A stretch of 64,000 nucleotides of DNA from the NCBI RefSeq assembly GCF_040957575.1, contig NZ_CP162602.1:310001-374000 (forward strand), written 5' to 3'. This DNA is from Vibrio sp. HB236076. Lineage in GTDB: Bacteria; Pseudomonadota; Gammaproteobacteria; Enterobacterales; Vibrionaceae. Both the position numbers and the translations under genes were made by a program. The notes under the pieces are model-generated. The model ran no database searches and had not been told where the DNA came from. It saw only the letters and a program-made list of their open reading frames with translations. Numbering within the stretch: position 1 is the first letter of the stretch; every line of letters begins with the position of its first letter. Positions 16,473 to 25,674 of the stretch are shown piece by piece.

Positions 16473-18389
16473 TTACTGCTCAAAAATAAAGCCTTGAAAA
16501 ACTCTCACAAAGTGCTCAGAAAGAAAATCAAGTTGTTGTTGGGTTTCTACTCGAGAAGCAACGGTGGTGATACCTAAGTTTTGCGCCGTTCTCGAAATCG
16601 ATGTGAGAGTGAATTTTTGTTTTTCGTCGTCTAAATTATGTGTAAATAGATAATCAAGTTTTACGTAATTTGGCCTAAATTCATTCAGGTAATCGAGAGA
16701 CTGGAAGTGACGGCCGTAATTATCCACGCCAAAACTTGCCCCGCCTTGACGAATCGCGTTGCAGAAAAGGGCACAGTAATTCGGGTGATGAATAAAGCTT
16801 TCTTCACCAATTTCGAAATGAAGGTAGCCGGCAATCTTCGGATTGTTGGCCAATGCCTGAGAGACAAAACGAATAAAGCTAGGCTCAATTAAGCTGCTGC
16901 GAGCGATATTGATGGCCGTTGGAATGGGGTTCTCCTCTTGTGAAAGCTTTTCAATAACGGCATTAATGACGTATTGATCGAACATGTCGGTGGCATCAAG
17001 TTGTTCAAGGGCAAAGAGATACTGCGTAGCGCGATACACTTGATCGTCTTTTTGGATCAATGAAAACGTTTCTCGATGGAATAACTTGCCATTTGGGAAA
17101 CAAGCATTTTGGAAACGAAGCTTTACCCAGTGCTCGTGAATGGCTTCTTCGACAAGGGTCTTCCATTGCTGCTTACCCATTAAACTAGAAACCGTATCCG
17201 AGCTCACAAAGCCAAATTTGTTTTCTGGTGCCGCTTTGGCTTTAGACAGCGCATTATCAATCATAGATAACACTTCACCACGGCTTTTATGTGTACTGTT
17301 ATAGGCGACGCCTAATGCAATCGCCATGTCGGCAGAGCCAGTAGGATCAGTGCCGAGCATTTCAACATCGTGAATGATATTACCAGCGATAGTTTGCAAT
17401 TCATCAGCGTCTACATTGGGGAAAATAAACCCGAATTCGTCACTAGAGATACGTGCAATCATCACCTGTTGATTGACGACAGCGGCAGAGTTGGTCAACT
17501 GTGTAGCTAAGCTGCGAACGGCTTGGTCTGCGCTTTGATAATCTCTGTCATCATAAGCCTCACTAATGTATTCCGCGTGCAAAACACCAATACCGCCATG
17601 GCCATCTTCTTTGAGCCACTGCTCGAGTTGAGTGAGAAAGTATGAGCGATTACCGAGATTTGAAACCGGATCGATATAGGCTTGTTGACGTAAGCTTTGT
17701 GCTTCTTTGGCTTGTTCTTTAAACGAAGCCTCTATTTGCGCCGACATAAAGTTAATCCCATCGACCACAGCGATGAGATCGGTGGTTGAAGGAGTCTTGA
17801 GAGGCTGGCCAAATTGATTGTTGGCGATATCTCGCATTTTGACCGTAATGGCTTTGAGCGGTTTTAAGGCGCGATGGAGAATGGCCGAGATAAACAGTAT
17901 ACCAAATAGAAAGGTAAGGCCAATGGCACTGATCAGTTTGGTAAAAGCATCCCATAGTTGTTCATAAATTGCGGCGGTTTGACTGATGATGGTTACTTCG
18001 GCAAATTGAATCCAACCACTGGTCAATACTCGGGTATCTTCGATGGGGTGGAAGAGTTCTAAATTGCTAAACCAAGCGGGAACGTTTGCTGAGCGTTGTG
18101 GGTATTTTCGCTCAATGACTTGATCGCTGTCTAAAAAGGATAGCTTAACCACAGAATAGCTACTGCCATCAAACAGAGCATTGAGTACGGATTCTGTGGC
18201 AACCGTATCCTTGTCTTGCAAATATGGCGTCAGTGCTAAGCCCACCGTATTGATGGTGTTATTGATTTCAGAGCGCTGCTGTTCAAGCAGGTTATCTCTT
18301 GTTGTGTTGAACTCAATGACTAGCACTGCAGCCATCAAAAAGATGAATACCGTTATCATGCCAACTACAAGTTGTCTATACAGTGTCAT
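16473..18389 (-). CDS. lapD: LapD-type c-di-GMP receptor
   Basis: Inner-membrane receptor that binds c-di-GMP on its degenerate EAL domain and sequesters the LapG protease, so the adhesin stays on the surface. Layout over 638 aa: TM1 (about 8-28), a periplasmic LapD/MoxY-type domain, TM2 (about 152-172), HAMP, a GGDEF domain with SSDEF in place of GGDEF (315-319), and an EAL domain with KLRFQ in place of EALLR and SRVE in place of EGVE. Both enzymatic signatures are lost, as expected for LapD. It starts 5 bp after the lapG stop. Confidence 0.93.
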   Translation of the reverse strand: MTLYRQLVVGMITVFIFLMAAVLVIEFNTTRDNLLEQQRSEINNTINTVGLALTPYLQDKDTVATESVLNALFDGSSYSVVKLSFLDSDQVIERKYPQRSANVPAWFSNLELFHPIEDTRVLTSGWIQFAEVTIISQTAAIYEQLWDAFTKLISAIGLTFLFGILFISAILHRALKPLKAITVKMRDIANNQFGQPLKTPSTTDLIAVVDGINFMSAQIEASFKEQAKEAQSLRQQAYIDPVSNLGNRSYFLTQLEQWLKEDGHGGIGVLHAEYISEAYDDRDYQSADQAVRSLATQLTNSAAVVNQQVMIARISSDEFGFIFPNVDADELQTIAGNIIHDVEMLGTDPTGSADMAIALGVAYNSTHKSRGEVLSMIDNALSKAKAAPENKFGFVSSDTVSSLMGKQQWKTLVEEAIHEHWVKLRFQNACFPNGKLFHRETFSLIQKDDQVYRATQYLFALEQLDATDMFDQYVINAVIEKLSQEENPIPTAINIARSSLIEPSFIRFVSQALANNPKIAGYLHFEIGEESFIHHPNYCALFCNAIRQGGASFGVDNYGRHFQSLDYLNEFRPNYVKLDYLFTHNLDDEKQKFTLTSISRTAQNLGITTVASRVETQQQLDFLSEHFVRVFQGFIFEQ

Positions 18390-18394
18390 AGTGA

Positions 18395-19072
18395 TTACTC
18401 ATCATAGTTAATAATAGGTTTGTTAAATTCCATTTTTTTGGCCCGTGAACGCAAATCGTTCCACAAGCTTAATCGGGAGGCGTTTCCGGCGACTTTTCCA
18501 TTGCTTGAGGATGATTTGATTAGCCAAAGGTTTTTACCGTTAAAACTGTAAATCGGTAGTAGATCTCCGCGCGAAGAGGCCGGTTTGATGCTTTTATCGA
18601 GATTGTCGAGAATCAATGGAACCGAGCTTGGTGTTGGATAATAAGCCAGGACCATGTGAAATTGGTTAAGTTTAAGAGCTTTAACGTAGATTAATCGCAA
18701 TTTATCATCTGGGACGCCCAGCTCGAGCAGAGAAAAATATTTGGCTATGGTGAAATCTTCACAGTCACCCGCATTGGCGCCCAAAAATTCCAAAGGGGTT
18801 GCCCAGTAGTCATTTTTTCCCCATAGGTAAATATCGTCGACAAAATACAGGCTATTAAAGAAATCATTGACCGCGTTTAGCTTTTCCATGGTTGAGTCGC
18901 GTTGGCCTTGCTCAATAAGTGTGCGCCAAGCTTGCACTCGCTGACCTGCACGCGGCCCAAATGATTCGGTCACAGCGTTGACCCACATCTGATCGCTTGT
19001 CGAGTTAGCCAGCCCAAATACACTGGCGCAAACCAGAATAATGGTCGTGAGAAAAGCGGATAATTTCTTCAT
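18395..19072 (-). CDS. lapG: LapG-type periplasmic cysteine protease
   Basis: Calcium-dependent transglutaminase-like protease (peptidase C93, DUF920) that cleaves the N-terminal retention module of a LapA-type adhesin when LapD releases it. A signal peptide (about residues 1-22, KKLSAFLTTIILVCASVFGLA) directs it to the periplasm. The catalytic triad reads as Cys104 in NAGDCEDF, His139 in NQFHMVLAY and Asp156 in LILDNLD. It is the second gene of the lap operon, 27 bp after lapC. Its substrate, normally with a dialanine cleavage site, must be encoded elsewhere. Confidence 0.92.
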   Translation of the reverse strand: MKKLSAFLTTIILVCASVFGLANSTSDQMWVNAVTESFGPRAGQRVQAWRTLIEQGQRDSTMEKLNAVNDFFNSLYFVDDIYLWGKNDYWATPLEFLGANAGDCEDFTIAKYFSLLELGVPDDKLRLIYVKALKLNQFHMVLAYYPTPSSVPLILDNLDKSIKPASSRGDLLPIYSFNGKNLWLIKSSSSNGKVAGNASRLSLWNDLRSRAKKMEFNKPIINYDE

Positions 19073-19099
19073 ACTAAAGCGTATTACTCATCATGTTTC

Positions 19100-20488
19100 C
19101 TATTCTTTTAATGCATTACTCTTCGCATTCAAGATGGGTTTGGTTAAGTATTCGAGTACCGTACGTTTGCCCGTTAAAATGTCTACTGATGCGGTCATAC
19201 CCGGAATGATTGGCAATTCTTGTTCGTTACCAAAGCCTGATTTGTCAGTGCGAATTCTGACGATATAGAAACTGTTGCCGTCCTCGTCTTGACTGGTATC
19301 AGCACTGATGTGTTCAAGTTCACCTTGTAAGCCACCAAACTGAGTGAAATCATACGCGGTAAATTTCACAATCGCTCGCAGGTTAGGGTGTAAAAAGGCA
19401 ATGTCTTTCGGGGAAATTCGCGCCTCTACTAAGAGTGAGTCTTCTGTTGGCACGATTTCGACAATATCTTTACCCGGTTGAATAACGCCGCCGATGGTAT
19501 TGATATTGAGTTTGCTTATTGTGCCTGTCACTGGTGAAGTGATCACTGTTCTCTTCACCCTATCTTGTAGACCCACAGTCGACTCAGTAAGCGACGATAA
19601 TTCATCTTGGGCTTGATTGAGTTTTTGTTGTTGTTCGGTTCGAAACTTCAGGGCCGCATCGACTCTTGCCAATGCTGCTTCTCTCACCGCTGCTTCGAGC
19701 AAAGGTACTTTGAGTTGGCTCGAAGTTAGCTCTTTGCGACTTTCATTGAGTTGTCGTTGCAATTTTAACAACTCGACCTCAGGTACCACGCCTTCATCTG
19801 CCAAAGGTTTTGTGAGATTGTACTCTTTTTGTGTCAGATCAAACGTCGACTGTAAATTGCGAATTCTGGCTTTGACTTCGATTAAGTCTTGTTGCTTTTG
19901 CGTAATTTGTTGTCGAAGAACGGATAATTGGTTACTGAGGTTTGACAAATCCTGCAGATATTCAGCTTGTCTTCTGGCCACTAAGCTTGGGTAAGCCTGT
20001 TGAAATTCATCGTCAAATGTCAAAGTACTTTGGTCGATCTTGATACTATTCACGATATCGGTTGGGTCGACATCGTGGTTGATCACAACGCTATTGACAG
20101 CCGCTCTGAACTGTTGGGTACTGGCTTTTAAGTTGGTGACCTGTTGCTCTTTTTCTCTAAAGTTAGATTGAAATAAGGTGTCATCGATGAGAAGGAGTTG
20201 TTGTCCCTTTTTAACTTGTTGACCTTCTTTGACCAAAATCGATTTGACCAGTCCACCTTCAAGACTTTGTACAATTTGAATTTGTGAGGAGGGCACGACT
20301 TTACCTTGGCCGACGGTCACTTTATCGATTTGTGCCCATGAAGCCCAAAAGGTCGCTAATACAAAAAATATCACCAGTACCCAAAGCAGTACTTTGGCAT
20401 TAGAGGGGGTATTGAGAAGCAACGCGGCCGTTTGATCGTCGACAAAATCAAGCTCAGCACCTTTCGCTGGCTTTGTTTTATTTCGCAT
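19100..20488 (-). CDS. lapC: LapC-type HlyD-family membrane fusion protein
   Basis: Periplasmic adaptor linking the LapB transporter to an outer-membrane channel in type I secretion. The product is 462 aa: a cytoplasmic N-terminus, one membrane segment (about 33-52, VLLWVLVIFFVLATFWASWA), a biotinyl-lipoyl half (VVPSSQIQIVQSLEGG), a long coiled-coil hairpin (about 120-290, Gln/Glu/Leu-rich) and a beta-barrel end. The family segment VITSPVTGTISKLNINTIGGVIQPG is present. It is the first gene of the operon; the upstream 204 bp separating it from divergent pdxH should hold its promoter. Confidence 0.92.
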   Translation of the reverse strand: MRNKTKPAKGAELDFVDDQTAALLLNTPSNAKVLLWVLVIFFVLATFWASWAQIDKVTVGQGKVVPSSQIQIVQSLEGGLVKSILVKEGQQVKKGQQLLLIDDTLFQSNFREKEQQVTNLKASTQQFRAAVNSVVINHDVDPTDIVNSIKIDQSTLTFDDEFQQAYPSLVARRQAEYLQDLSNLSNQLSVLRQQITQKQQDLIEVKARIRNLQSTFDLTQKEYNLTKPLADEGVVPEVELLKLQRQLNESRKELTSSQLKVPLLEAAVREAALARVDAALKFRTEQQQKLNQAQDELSSLTESTVGLQDRVKRTVITSPVTGTISKLNINTIGGVIQPGKDIVEIVPTEDSLLVEARISPKDIAFLHPNLRAIVKFTAYDFTQFGGLQGELEHISADTSQDEDGNSFYIVRIRTDKSGFGNEQELPIIPGMTASVDILTGKRTVLEYLTKPILNAKSNALKE

Positions 20489-20692
20489 AGAGACTACCTA
20501 ATCGTATAGGATGATTCATTTTCATTATAATACCCAACCTTTTAACTTAATATTGCTGCTTTTTCAATCAGATGACCATCTTTTGTCTAAACTCTTGGCA
20601 CTGGGTCTATTTGAGTGCGTATCTATAATTAAACTCACTTGTGTTTGTATTAAGACAAGCGCAAAATCAGACAAAAAGCAAAAGGAACCAAT

Positions 20693-21328
20693 ATGTCAAT
20701 ATCAGATATTAGACGTGAGTACACAAAAGGTGGTTTGAGAAGAAAGGATTTGGCCGCTGACCCTATCGAACAATTTAACCACTGGCTTAAGCAAGCGATA
20801 GAGGCTAATTTAAGTGATCCCACAGCGATGACAGTGGCCACTGTCGACGAAAATGGTCAGCCTTTTCAACGTATTGTACTGCTTAAAAATGTCGATCAGC
20901 AAGGGTTTGTTTTTTATACCAACCTTGGTAGTCGCAAGGCGACTCACTTAGAAAAGAACGCGAAAATCAGTTTGCACTTTCCGTGGCATGATATTGATCG
21001 CCAGGTTCATGTCACGGGCGAGGTGGAAAAACTCAGTGCGACAGAAAATATGAAGTACTTTTTATCGCGTCCAAAAGAAAGTCAATTAGCGGCCATTGCC
21101 AGTAAACAAAGCCAGCGTTTATCCGCTAGAGGGGTACTTGAGGGTAAATTTTTGGAATTAAAACAAAAATTTGCTGAGGGAGATATTCCAATGCCATCGT
21201 TTTGGGGCGGTTTTCGTGTGAAAGTGAACAGTATCGAGTTTTGGCAAGGTGGCGAACACCGGTTACACGATCGTTTTCTCTATCAACGTGATGGGGGAGT
21301 GTGGATCGTCGATCGTTTGGCGCCTTAA
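20693..21328 (+). CDS. pdxH: pyridoxamine/pyridoxine 5'-phosphate oxidase
   Basis: FMN-dependent oxidase making pyridoxal 5'-phosphate in the salvage and last biosynthetic step. At 211 aa it has the usual length. Seen are [40 protein letters not shown] (FMN and substrate contacts), [32 protein letters not shown], and the conserved C-terminus [22 protein letters not shown] with RLAP at the very end. AAAAGGAACCAAT precedes the ATG. It stands alone, divergent from the lap operon. Confidence 0.97.
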   Translation: MSISDIRREYTKGGLRRKDLAADPIEQFNHWLKQAIEANLSDPTAMTVATVDENGQPFQRIVLLKNVDQQGFVFYTNLGSRKATHLEKNAKISLHFPWHDIDRQVHVTGEVEKLSATENMKYFLSRPKESQLAAIASKQSQRLSARGVLEGKFLELKQKFAEGDIPMPSFWGGFRVKVNSIEFWQGGEHRLHDRFLYQRDGGVWIVDRLAP

Positions 21329-21387
21329 TCATATAATGCATTGAAATATAGATATTAATTGATTTTACTTTAGCCGTAACTTAGTGG

Positions 21388-21421
21388 TTCATGATCATAG
21401 TTCCGGAACTATGATCATGAA
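21388..21421. promoter_or_regulatory. 34-bp perfect palindrome with two ATGATCAT motifs
   Basis: The left arm TTCATGATCATAGTTCC (21388-21404) is the exact reverse complement of the right arm (21405-21421), with no spacer. It contains two GATC sites and two ATGATCAT iteron-like motifs. It lies 60 bp after pdxH and about 100 bp before the AraC-type gene, and no T run follows, so a protein-binding site is likelier than a terminator. Confidence 0.6.
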
Positions 21422-21522
21422 GGTAAAATGGGCAGCCGGTGCCAGCAAGGATCAAGACGCATGGGTTACCGTTGCTGCCTTTACTATATTAAATAATCAC
21501 CAATCAGCTTTAAGGGATGAAA

Positions 21523-22320
21523 GTGTCGAGTCGTGTTGTTGAATTGAGTCAATACAATTTAAAACCTGCCGAGATCCTGACTTTGCCTTCGACCATGGCG
21601 AGTCATCAGCATGAGCACCCGCAGGTGGTGATCGGTCTTCAAGGACAGGCAGAATTTGATATTCTTGGCTGTGGTAGTGTATTAAATCCTGGCCAAGGTT
21701 GTATTGTCAGCTCTCGCCATGATCATGCTTTTGGCGGTTTTCAATCTTCGCCGGATATTTTGGTCTTAAACTTGCCCTCTCCAAGCCATTCTGATCCCAT
21801 TTTTTTAGATAAGATCAATGAGATAGCGACTTCACATGTATACTTTCAACTGGATCAACGCCTAAAGAAGATCATTGAAATGTTGGTCTTTGAGATGAAC
21901 CAATACCCTGATGACGTACTATTGAGCCGAGCGTGTCACGATACTCTCGTTGCTTTGATGCATACGCATATCACTGGGCTATCGACTGGGGATCGACGGT
22001 CGAGGTTAAATATCGACTTGCTGGATCAATACATAGACACGCACATTGCTCGCCGTATTAGTGTCGCGCAATTAGCTGGATGTGTGTTTCTCGGTGAAAG
22101 CCAGTTTTATCGATTATTTAAAGAAAAGATGTCACTGACCCCTCATCAATACGTTTTGATCAAACGCGTTGAACACGCTTGTGAGTTAATTAAGCAAGGT
22201 CATTTATCCCTTGGCCAGGTCGCTGGCATGACAGGGTTTTCTAGTCAAAGTACTTTTACCCATACTTTTACTCGCCTACAAGGGCTCTCACCCTCCGCAT
22301 TTAAAAAGCGTTACGGATAG
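21523..22320 (+). CDS. AraC-family transcriptional regulator, upstream of proline genes
   Basis: A 265-residue regulator with an N-terminal cupin-like sensing domain (HQHEHPQVVIGLQGQAEFD, ILNPG-type turn) and a C-terminal double helix-turn-helix (ISVAQLAGCVFLGESQFYRLF and LSLGQVAGMTGFSSQSTFTHTF, then LQGLSPSAFKKRYG). ATG at 21517 directly abuts the TAAGGG Shine-Dalgarno sequence; the in-frame GTG at 21523 is six bases from it and is preferred. Its position just ahead of putA, whose product lacks the DNA-binding domain used for self-repression in enteric bacteria, suggests it may activate proline use. The inducer is unknown. Confidence 0.85.
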   Translation: MSSRVVELSQYNLKPAEILTLPSTMASHQHEHPQVVIGLQGQAEFDILGCGSVLNPGQGCIVSSRHDHAFGGFQSSPDILVLNLPSPSHSDPIFLDKINEIATSHVYFQLDQRLKKIIEMLVFEMNQYPDDVLLSRACHDTLVALMHTHITGLSTGDRRSRLNIDLLDQYIDTHIARRISVAQLAGCVFLGESQFYRLFKEKMSLTPHQYVLIKRVEHACELIKQGHLSLGQVAGMTGFSSQSTFTHTFTRLQGLSPSAFKKRYG

Positions 22321-22530
22321 TTGTGTCTTTTGACCAATCGTGTTACTGGCATGTATTGACAGTGTTAATAATCAGAGCTTTTGACAAAAAGACACGAGTA
22401 TTTCGCAAGTAAACATTGGCGTCTCAATCTACACTGGGAAATATAAGCCTAGCTCACAATGGAGTGACGTGGTTATGCACCTGGGAGCGAAAGTTGATTT
22501 CGGTCAGTAATGTTGAATGGAGGACGCCCT

Positions 22531-25500
22531 GTGTTGATTGCTAATGAGGTCTTTAAACCTGAGTTTTTTGCTCAATCTAAAGAGGAAATATGGTCGTTTA
22601 TTTCCCCTTTATATCAAGTGGATGAATCGAGTTGGATAGAGCAGTTACTGCCTTTTGCCAAGGCGAGTGAGACTGAAAAAGCGCTCATGACTGAGCAAAC
22701 GTCGCGATTGATCAAGTCTGTGCGTGCCGACAAAAAAGCATTGCAAATGGTGGATGCTTTATTACTGGAATACAGCCTAGATACCCAAGAGGGGATCTTA
22801 CTGATGTGTTTGGCGGAAGCGTTAATGCGTATTCCCGATAAAGCCACTGTCGATGCGTTAATAAAAGACAAATTGACCGTCGCGGATTGGAAGTCGCATT
22901 TGAAGCACTCTGATTCAGTGTTCGTCAACGCGTCGACTTGGGGGTTGATGCTGACGGGAAAAGTTATCGGTATCGAGAGTCGAAAAATCAATAGTCCTAC
23001 ACAAGCGTTAAATCGCCTTGCCAATAAGTTATCTGAACCCGTTGTTAGACAAGCCATGTATCAAGCCATGAAGTTGATGGGACACCAGTTTGTACTTGGT
23101 CGAAGTATTCAAGAAGCACAGAAAAATGGGCGCGAATATCAAAGCAAGGGGTATACTTACTCTTACGACATGCTCGGTGAAGCCGCGCTCACCAACGATG
23201 ATGCCCAGAGCTATTTTCAAGATTATTTACACGCCATTAAAGCCGTTGGTCTTGCCGAAGCAGGACAAACTGGCCTGCATGCGCCTTCGGTCTCTATCAA
23301 ACTGTCTGCTTTACACCCTCGCTATGAAGCGGCTAACCAAGAGCGAGTACTCACTGAGCTTTACCAATCAGTGGTTGAGCTACTCGAAACGGCAAGAGAG
23401 CACGATGTTGCCATCACCATTGATGCCGAAGAAGCGGATCGTTTAGAGCTTTCGCTCAAGCTGTTTGCCAAACTTTATCGTCATTCTAGCGTTAAAGGGT
23501 GGGGCAAGTTTGGCCTTGTCGTTCAGGCGTATTCAAAACGCGCTCTGGCGGTGCTGGCTTGGTTAACTAAATTGGCGATGGATCAAGGAGATATCATTCC
23601 AGTTCGTTTGGTAAAGGGAGCGTATTGGGATAGTGAAATCAAATGGTCTCAACAAGGTGGGTATCAAAATTACCCGGTGTACACCCGCAAAGAATCAACG
23701 GATGTGGCGTATTTGGCCTGTGCTCGGTTTTTACTGGGCGAGAGTGTCAGAGGTCATATATTCCCTCAATTTGCCAGTCATAATGCGCATACCGTGTCAG
23801 CAATTTCTGTCATGGCAGAGCATCGAGATTATGAGTTTCAACGCTTACACGGTATGGGGGAGGCGTTACACGAGCACGCTAAAAAGCATCATCAACAAAG
23901 CGTGAGGATCTACGCCCCTGTTGGCAGCCACGAGGATTTGTTGCCATACTTGGTTCGCCGACTGCTGGAAAATGGCGCCAACAGTTCTTTCGTTCATCGT
24001 TTAGTCGATGCCGACTGCCCTGTTGAGCAATTGACCGAGCACCCTGTCGATGGATTGCAGCGACACTCAACCTATCACAATCACCAGATCAATTTGCCAT
24101 TAGCTATTTTCCAAGAGAGAAAAAACTCCAGCGGTGTCAATATTAATGTTGATAGTGAGTGTTTACCTTTTGAGCAGCAGGTCAAGGGTTACTTAGATCG
24201 AAAATGGCACGCTTTTCCGATGATCAATGGCCTATTTACTTATGAAAGCATGATCAAGGAAAATGCGAGTCCAACCGTGATTTATTCTCCTTACGATAAA
24301 ACCATAGAAGTCGGTCGTGTTATTGAGGCTAACCTTGATCATGTTTCCGTTGCCATTGAATCGAGTCAGGCGGCTTTTTGCGATTGGAATGCTCAGCCAG
24401 TGAGTAAGCGCGCCAGGCTATTACGCGTTTTTGCCGACAAATTGGAAGAGAATAAAGCGCAGTTGGTCGCAATTTGTCATCAAGAAGCGGGAAAAACCAT
24501 ACACGATGGGATTGATGAAGTCCGCGAGGCGGTGGATTTTTGTCGCTATTACGCCATGCAAGCAGAAAGCTATTCTTCGCATTCGGTGACCGGTTTTGAT
24601 GGGGAAGATTACCATACCCTTCGTGAAGGACGTGGTGTTTTTGTTTGTATCAGCCCGTGGAACTTTCCTTTGGCCATTTTTCTCGGTCAGATCACCGCAG
24701 CCTTAGCAGTGGGCAATACTGTGATTGCTAAGCCTGCCGAGCAAACCAGTTTAATCGCCGCTCGCGCAGTTGAACTCATGTTAGAAGCGGGATTTCCGCC
24801 AAGTGTGATTCAATTATTGCCGGGTCGCGGGTCGGAGTTAGGGCCAGCGCTGACTTCTCACCCCGCCATTGCTGGTGTTGCATTTACTGGTTCAACACCT
24901 ACGGCTCAGCGCATCAATACGACGTTGGCGAAGCGCAACAGTACTCCAGTCCCTTTTATTGCTGAAACCGGTGGGCAGAATGCGATGATCGTCGACAGCA
25001 CGGCACTGCCTGAGCAAGTGGTACGCGATGTCATGCGTTCGGCCTTTGCCTCTGCGGGGCAGCGCTGCTCAGCATTGAGGGTATTATTTTTACAAGAAGA
25101 CGTCGCCGATAGGATTATCGAATTAATCAAAGGGGCGATGAAAGAGTTGCGGGTAGGGCTGCCCTATTTACACGCCACCGATGTGGGGCCTGTCATCGAC
25201 CAAGTCGCCAAGAGTAAATTGATCGCTCACATTGACAATATGACGCAAAGTCACACCTTGATTGCTAAAACGCCATTGCTGCCTGAGTGTGAACGTGGCT
25301 TTTTCGTTGCGCCATCGGCGTTTGAAATTGACGATATCTCTGTCTTAACCGAAGAACACTTTGGCCCTATTTTACACATTGTTCGTTACCGTTCGCATCA
25401 GTTAGCCCAAGTTGTCGATAGCATCAATAATACCAAATTTGGGTTGACCTTTGGTATCCACAGCCGCAATGAAACCACGTATCGCTGGATTGAAAAACAC

Positions 25501-25674
25501 GCGCGGGTGGGAAACTGCTATATCAATCGCGATCAAGTCGGTGCCGTGGTAGGGGTTCAGCCTTTTGGTGGACAAGGGCTGTCAGGAACTGGGCCGAAAG
25601 CCGGTGGGCCACATTATTTGTATCGATTTAGTCAAACGCGCTTAGTAATGGCAAAACAAGGAGAGCAACAATGA
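22531..25674 (+). CDS. putA: PutA, bifunctional proline dehydrogenase / P5C dehydrogenase
   Basis: Oxidises proline to glutamate in two steps: FAD-linked proline dehydrogenase, then NAD-linked delta-1-pyrroline-5-carboxylate dehydrogenase. The product is about 1047 aa. The dehydrogenase barrel ends with RRLLENGANSSFVHR. The ALDH half carries ISPWNFPLAIF, GFTGSTPT-type cofactor residues (AFTGSTPT), the Glu in AETGGQNAM and the catalytic Cys near residue 845 in SAGQRCSALR. No N-terminal ribbon-helix-helix domain is present, so it should not autoregulate. ATG at 22510 lies before the GGAGG site; GTG at 22531 is seven bases after it and is preferred. It overlaps the next gene by four bases (ATGA). 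Confidence 0.95.
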   Translation: MLIANEVFKPEFFAQSKEEIWSFISPLYQVDESSWIEQLLPFAKASETEKALMTEQTSRLIKSVRADKKALQMVDALLLEYSLDTQEGILLMCLAEALMRIPDKATVDALIKDKLTVADWKSHLKHSDSVFVNASTWGLMLTGKVIGIESRKINSPTQALNRLANKLSEPVVRQAMYQAMKLMGHQFVLGRSIQEAQKNGREYQSKGYTYSYDMLGEAALTNDDAQSYFQDYLHAIKAVGLAEAGQTGLHAPSVSIKLSALHPRYEAANQERVLTELYQSVVELLETAREHDVAITIDAEEADRLELSLKLFAKLYRHSSVKGWGKFGLVVQAYSKRALAVLAWLTKLAMDQGDIIPVRLVKGAYWDSEIKWSQQGGYQNYPVYTRKESTDVAYLACARFLLGESVRGHIFPQFASHNAHTVSAISVMAEHRDYEFQRLHGMGEALHEHAKKHHQQSVRIYAPVGSHEDLLPYLVRRLLENGANSSFVHRLVDADCPVEQLTEHPVDGLQRHSTYHNHQINLPLAIFQERKNSSGVNINVDSECLPFEQQVKGYLDRKWHAFPMINGLFTYESMIKENASPTVIYSPYDKTIEVGRVIEANLDHVSVAIESSQAAFCDWNAQPVSKRARLLRVFADKLEENKAQLVAICHQEAGKTIHDGIDEVREAVDFCRYYAMQAESYSSHSVTGFDGEDYHTLREGRGVFVCISPWNFPLAIFLGQITAALAVGNTVIAKPAEQTSLIAARAVELMLEAGFPPSVIQLLPGRGSELGPALTSHPAIAGVAFTGSTPTAQRINTTLAKRNSTPVPFIAETGGQNAMIVDSTALPEQVVRDVMRSAFASAGQRCSALRVLFLQEDVADRIIELIKGAMKELRVGLPYLHATDVGPVIDQVAKSKLIAHIDNMTQSHTLIAKTPLLPECERGFFVAPSAFEIDDISVLTEEHFGPILHIVRYRSHQLAQVVDSINNTKFGLTFGIHSRNETTYRWIEKHARVGNCYINRDQVGAVVGVQPFGGQGLSGTGPKAGGPHYLYRFSQTRLVMAKQGEQQ
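24220..24342. repeat. three iteron-like motifs inside putA
   Basis: ATGATCAA at 24220-24227 and 24250-24257, and TTGATCAT at 24335-24342. The middle one lies in GAAAGCATGATCAAGG (24244-24259), a 16-base exact match to ori2 at 6808-6823. They are within coding sequence and unevenly spaced, so chance or codon constraint remain possible. Confidence 0.4.

Noticed and set aside
21388..21421. Palindrome as the pdxH terminator
   Set aside because: No T run on either strand and 60 bp from the gene end; a binding site is likelier, although RNA data could change this.
22614..23057. 147-codon frame antisense to putA, and similar long antisense frames in putA and malT
   Set aside because: Shadows of strongly coding genes; no ribosome-binding sites or family signatures.
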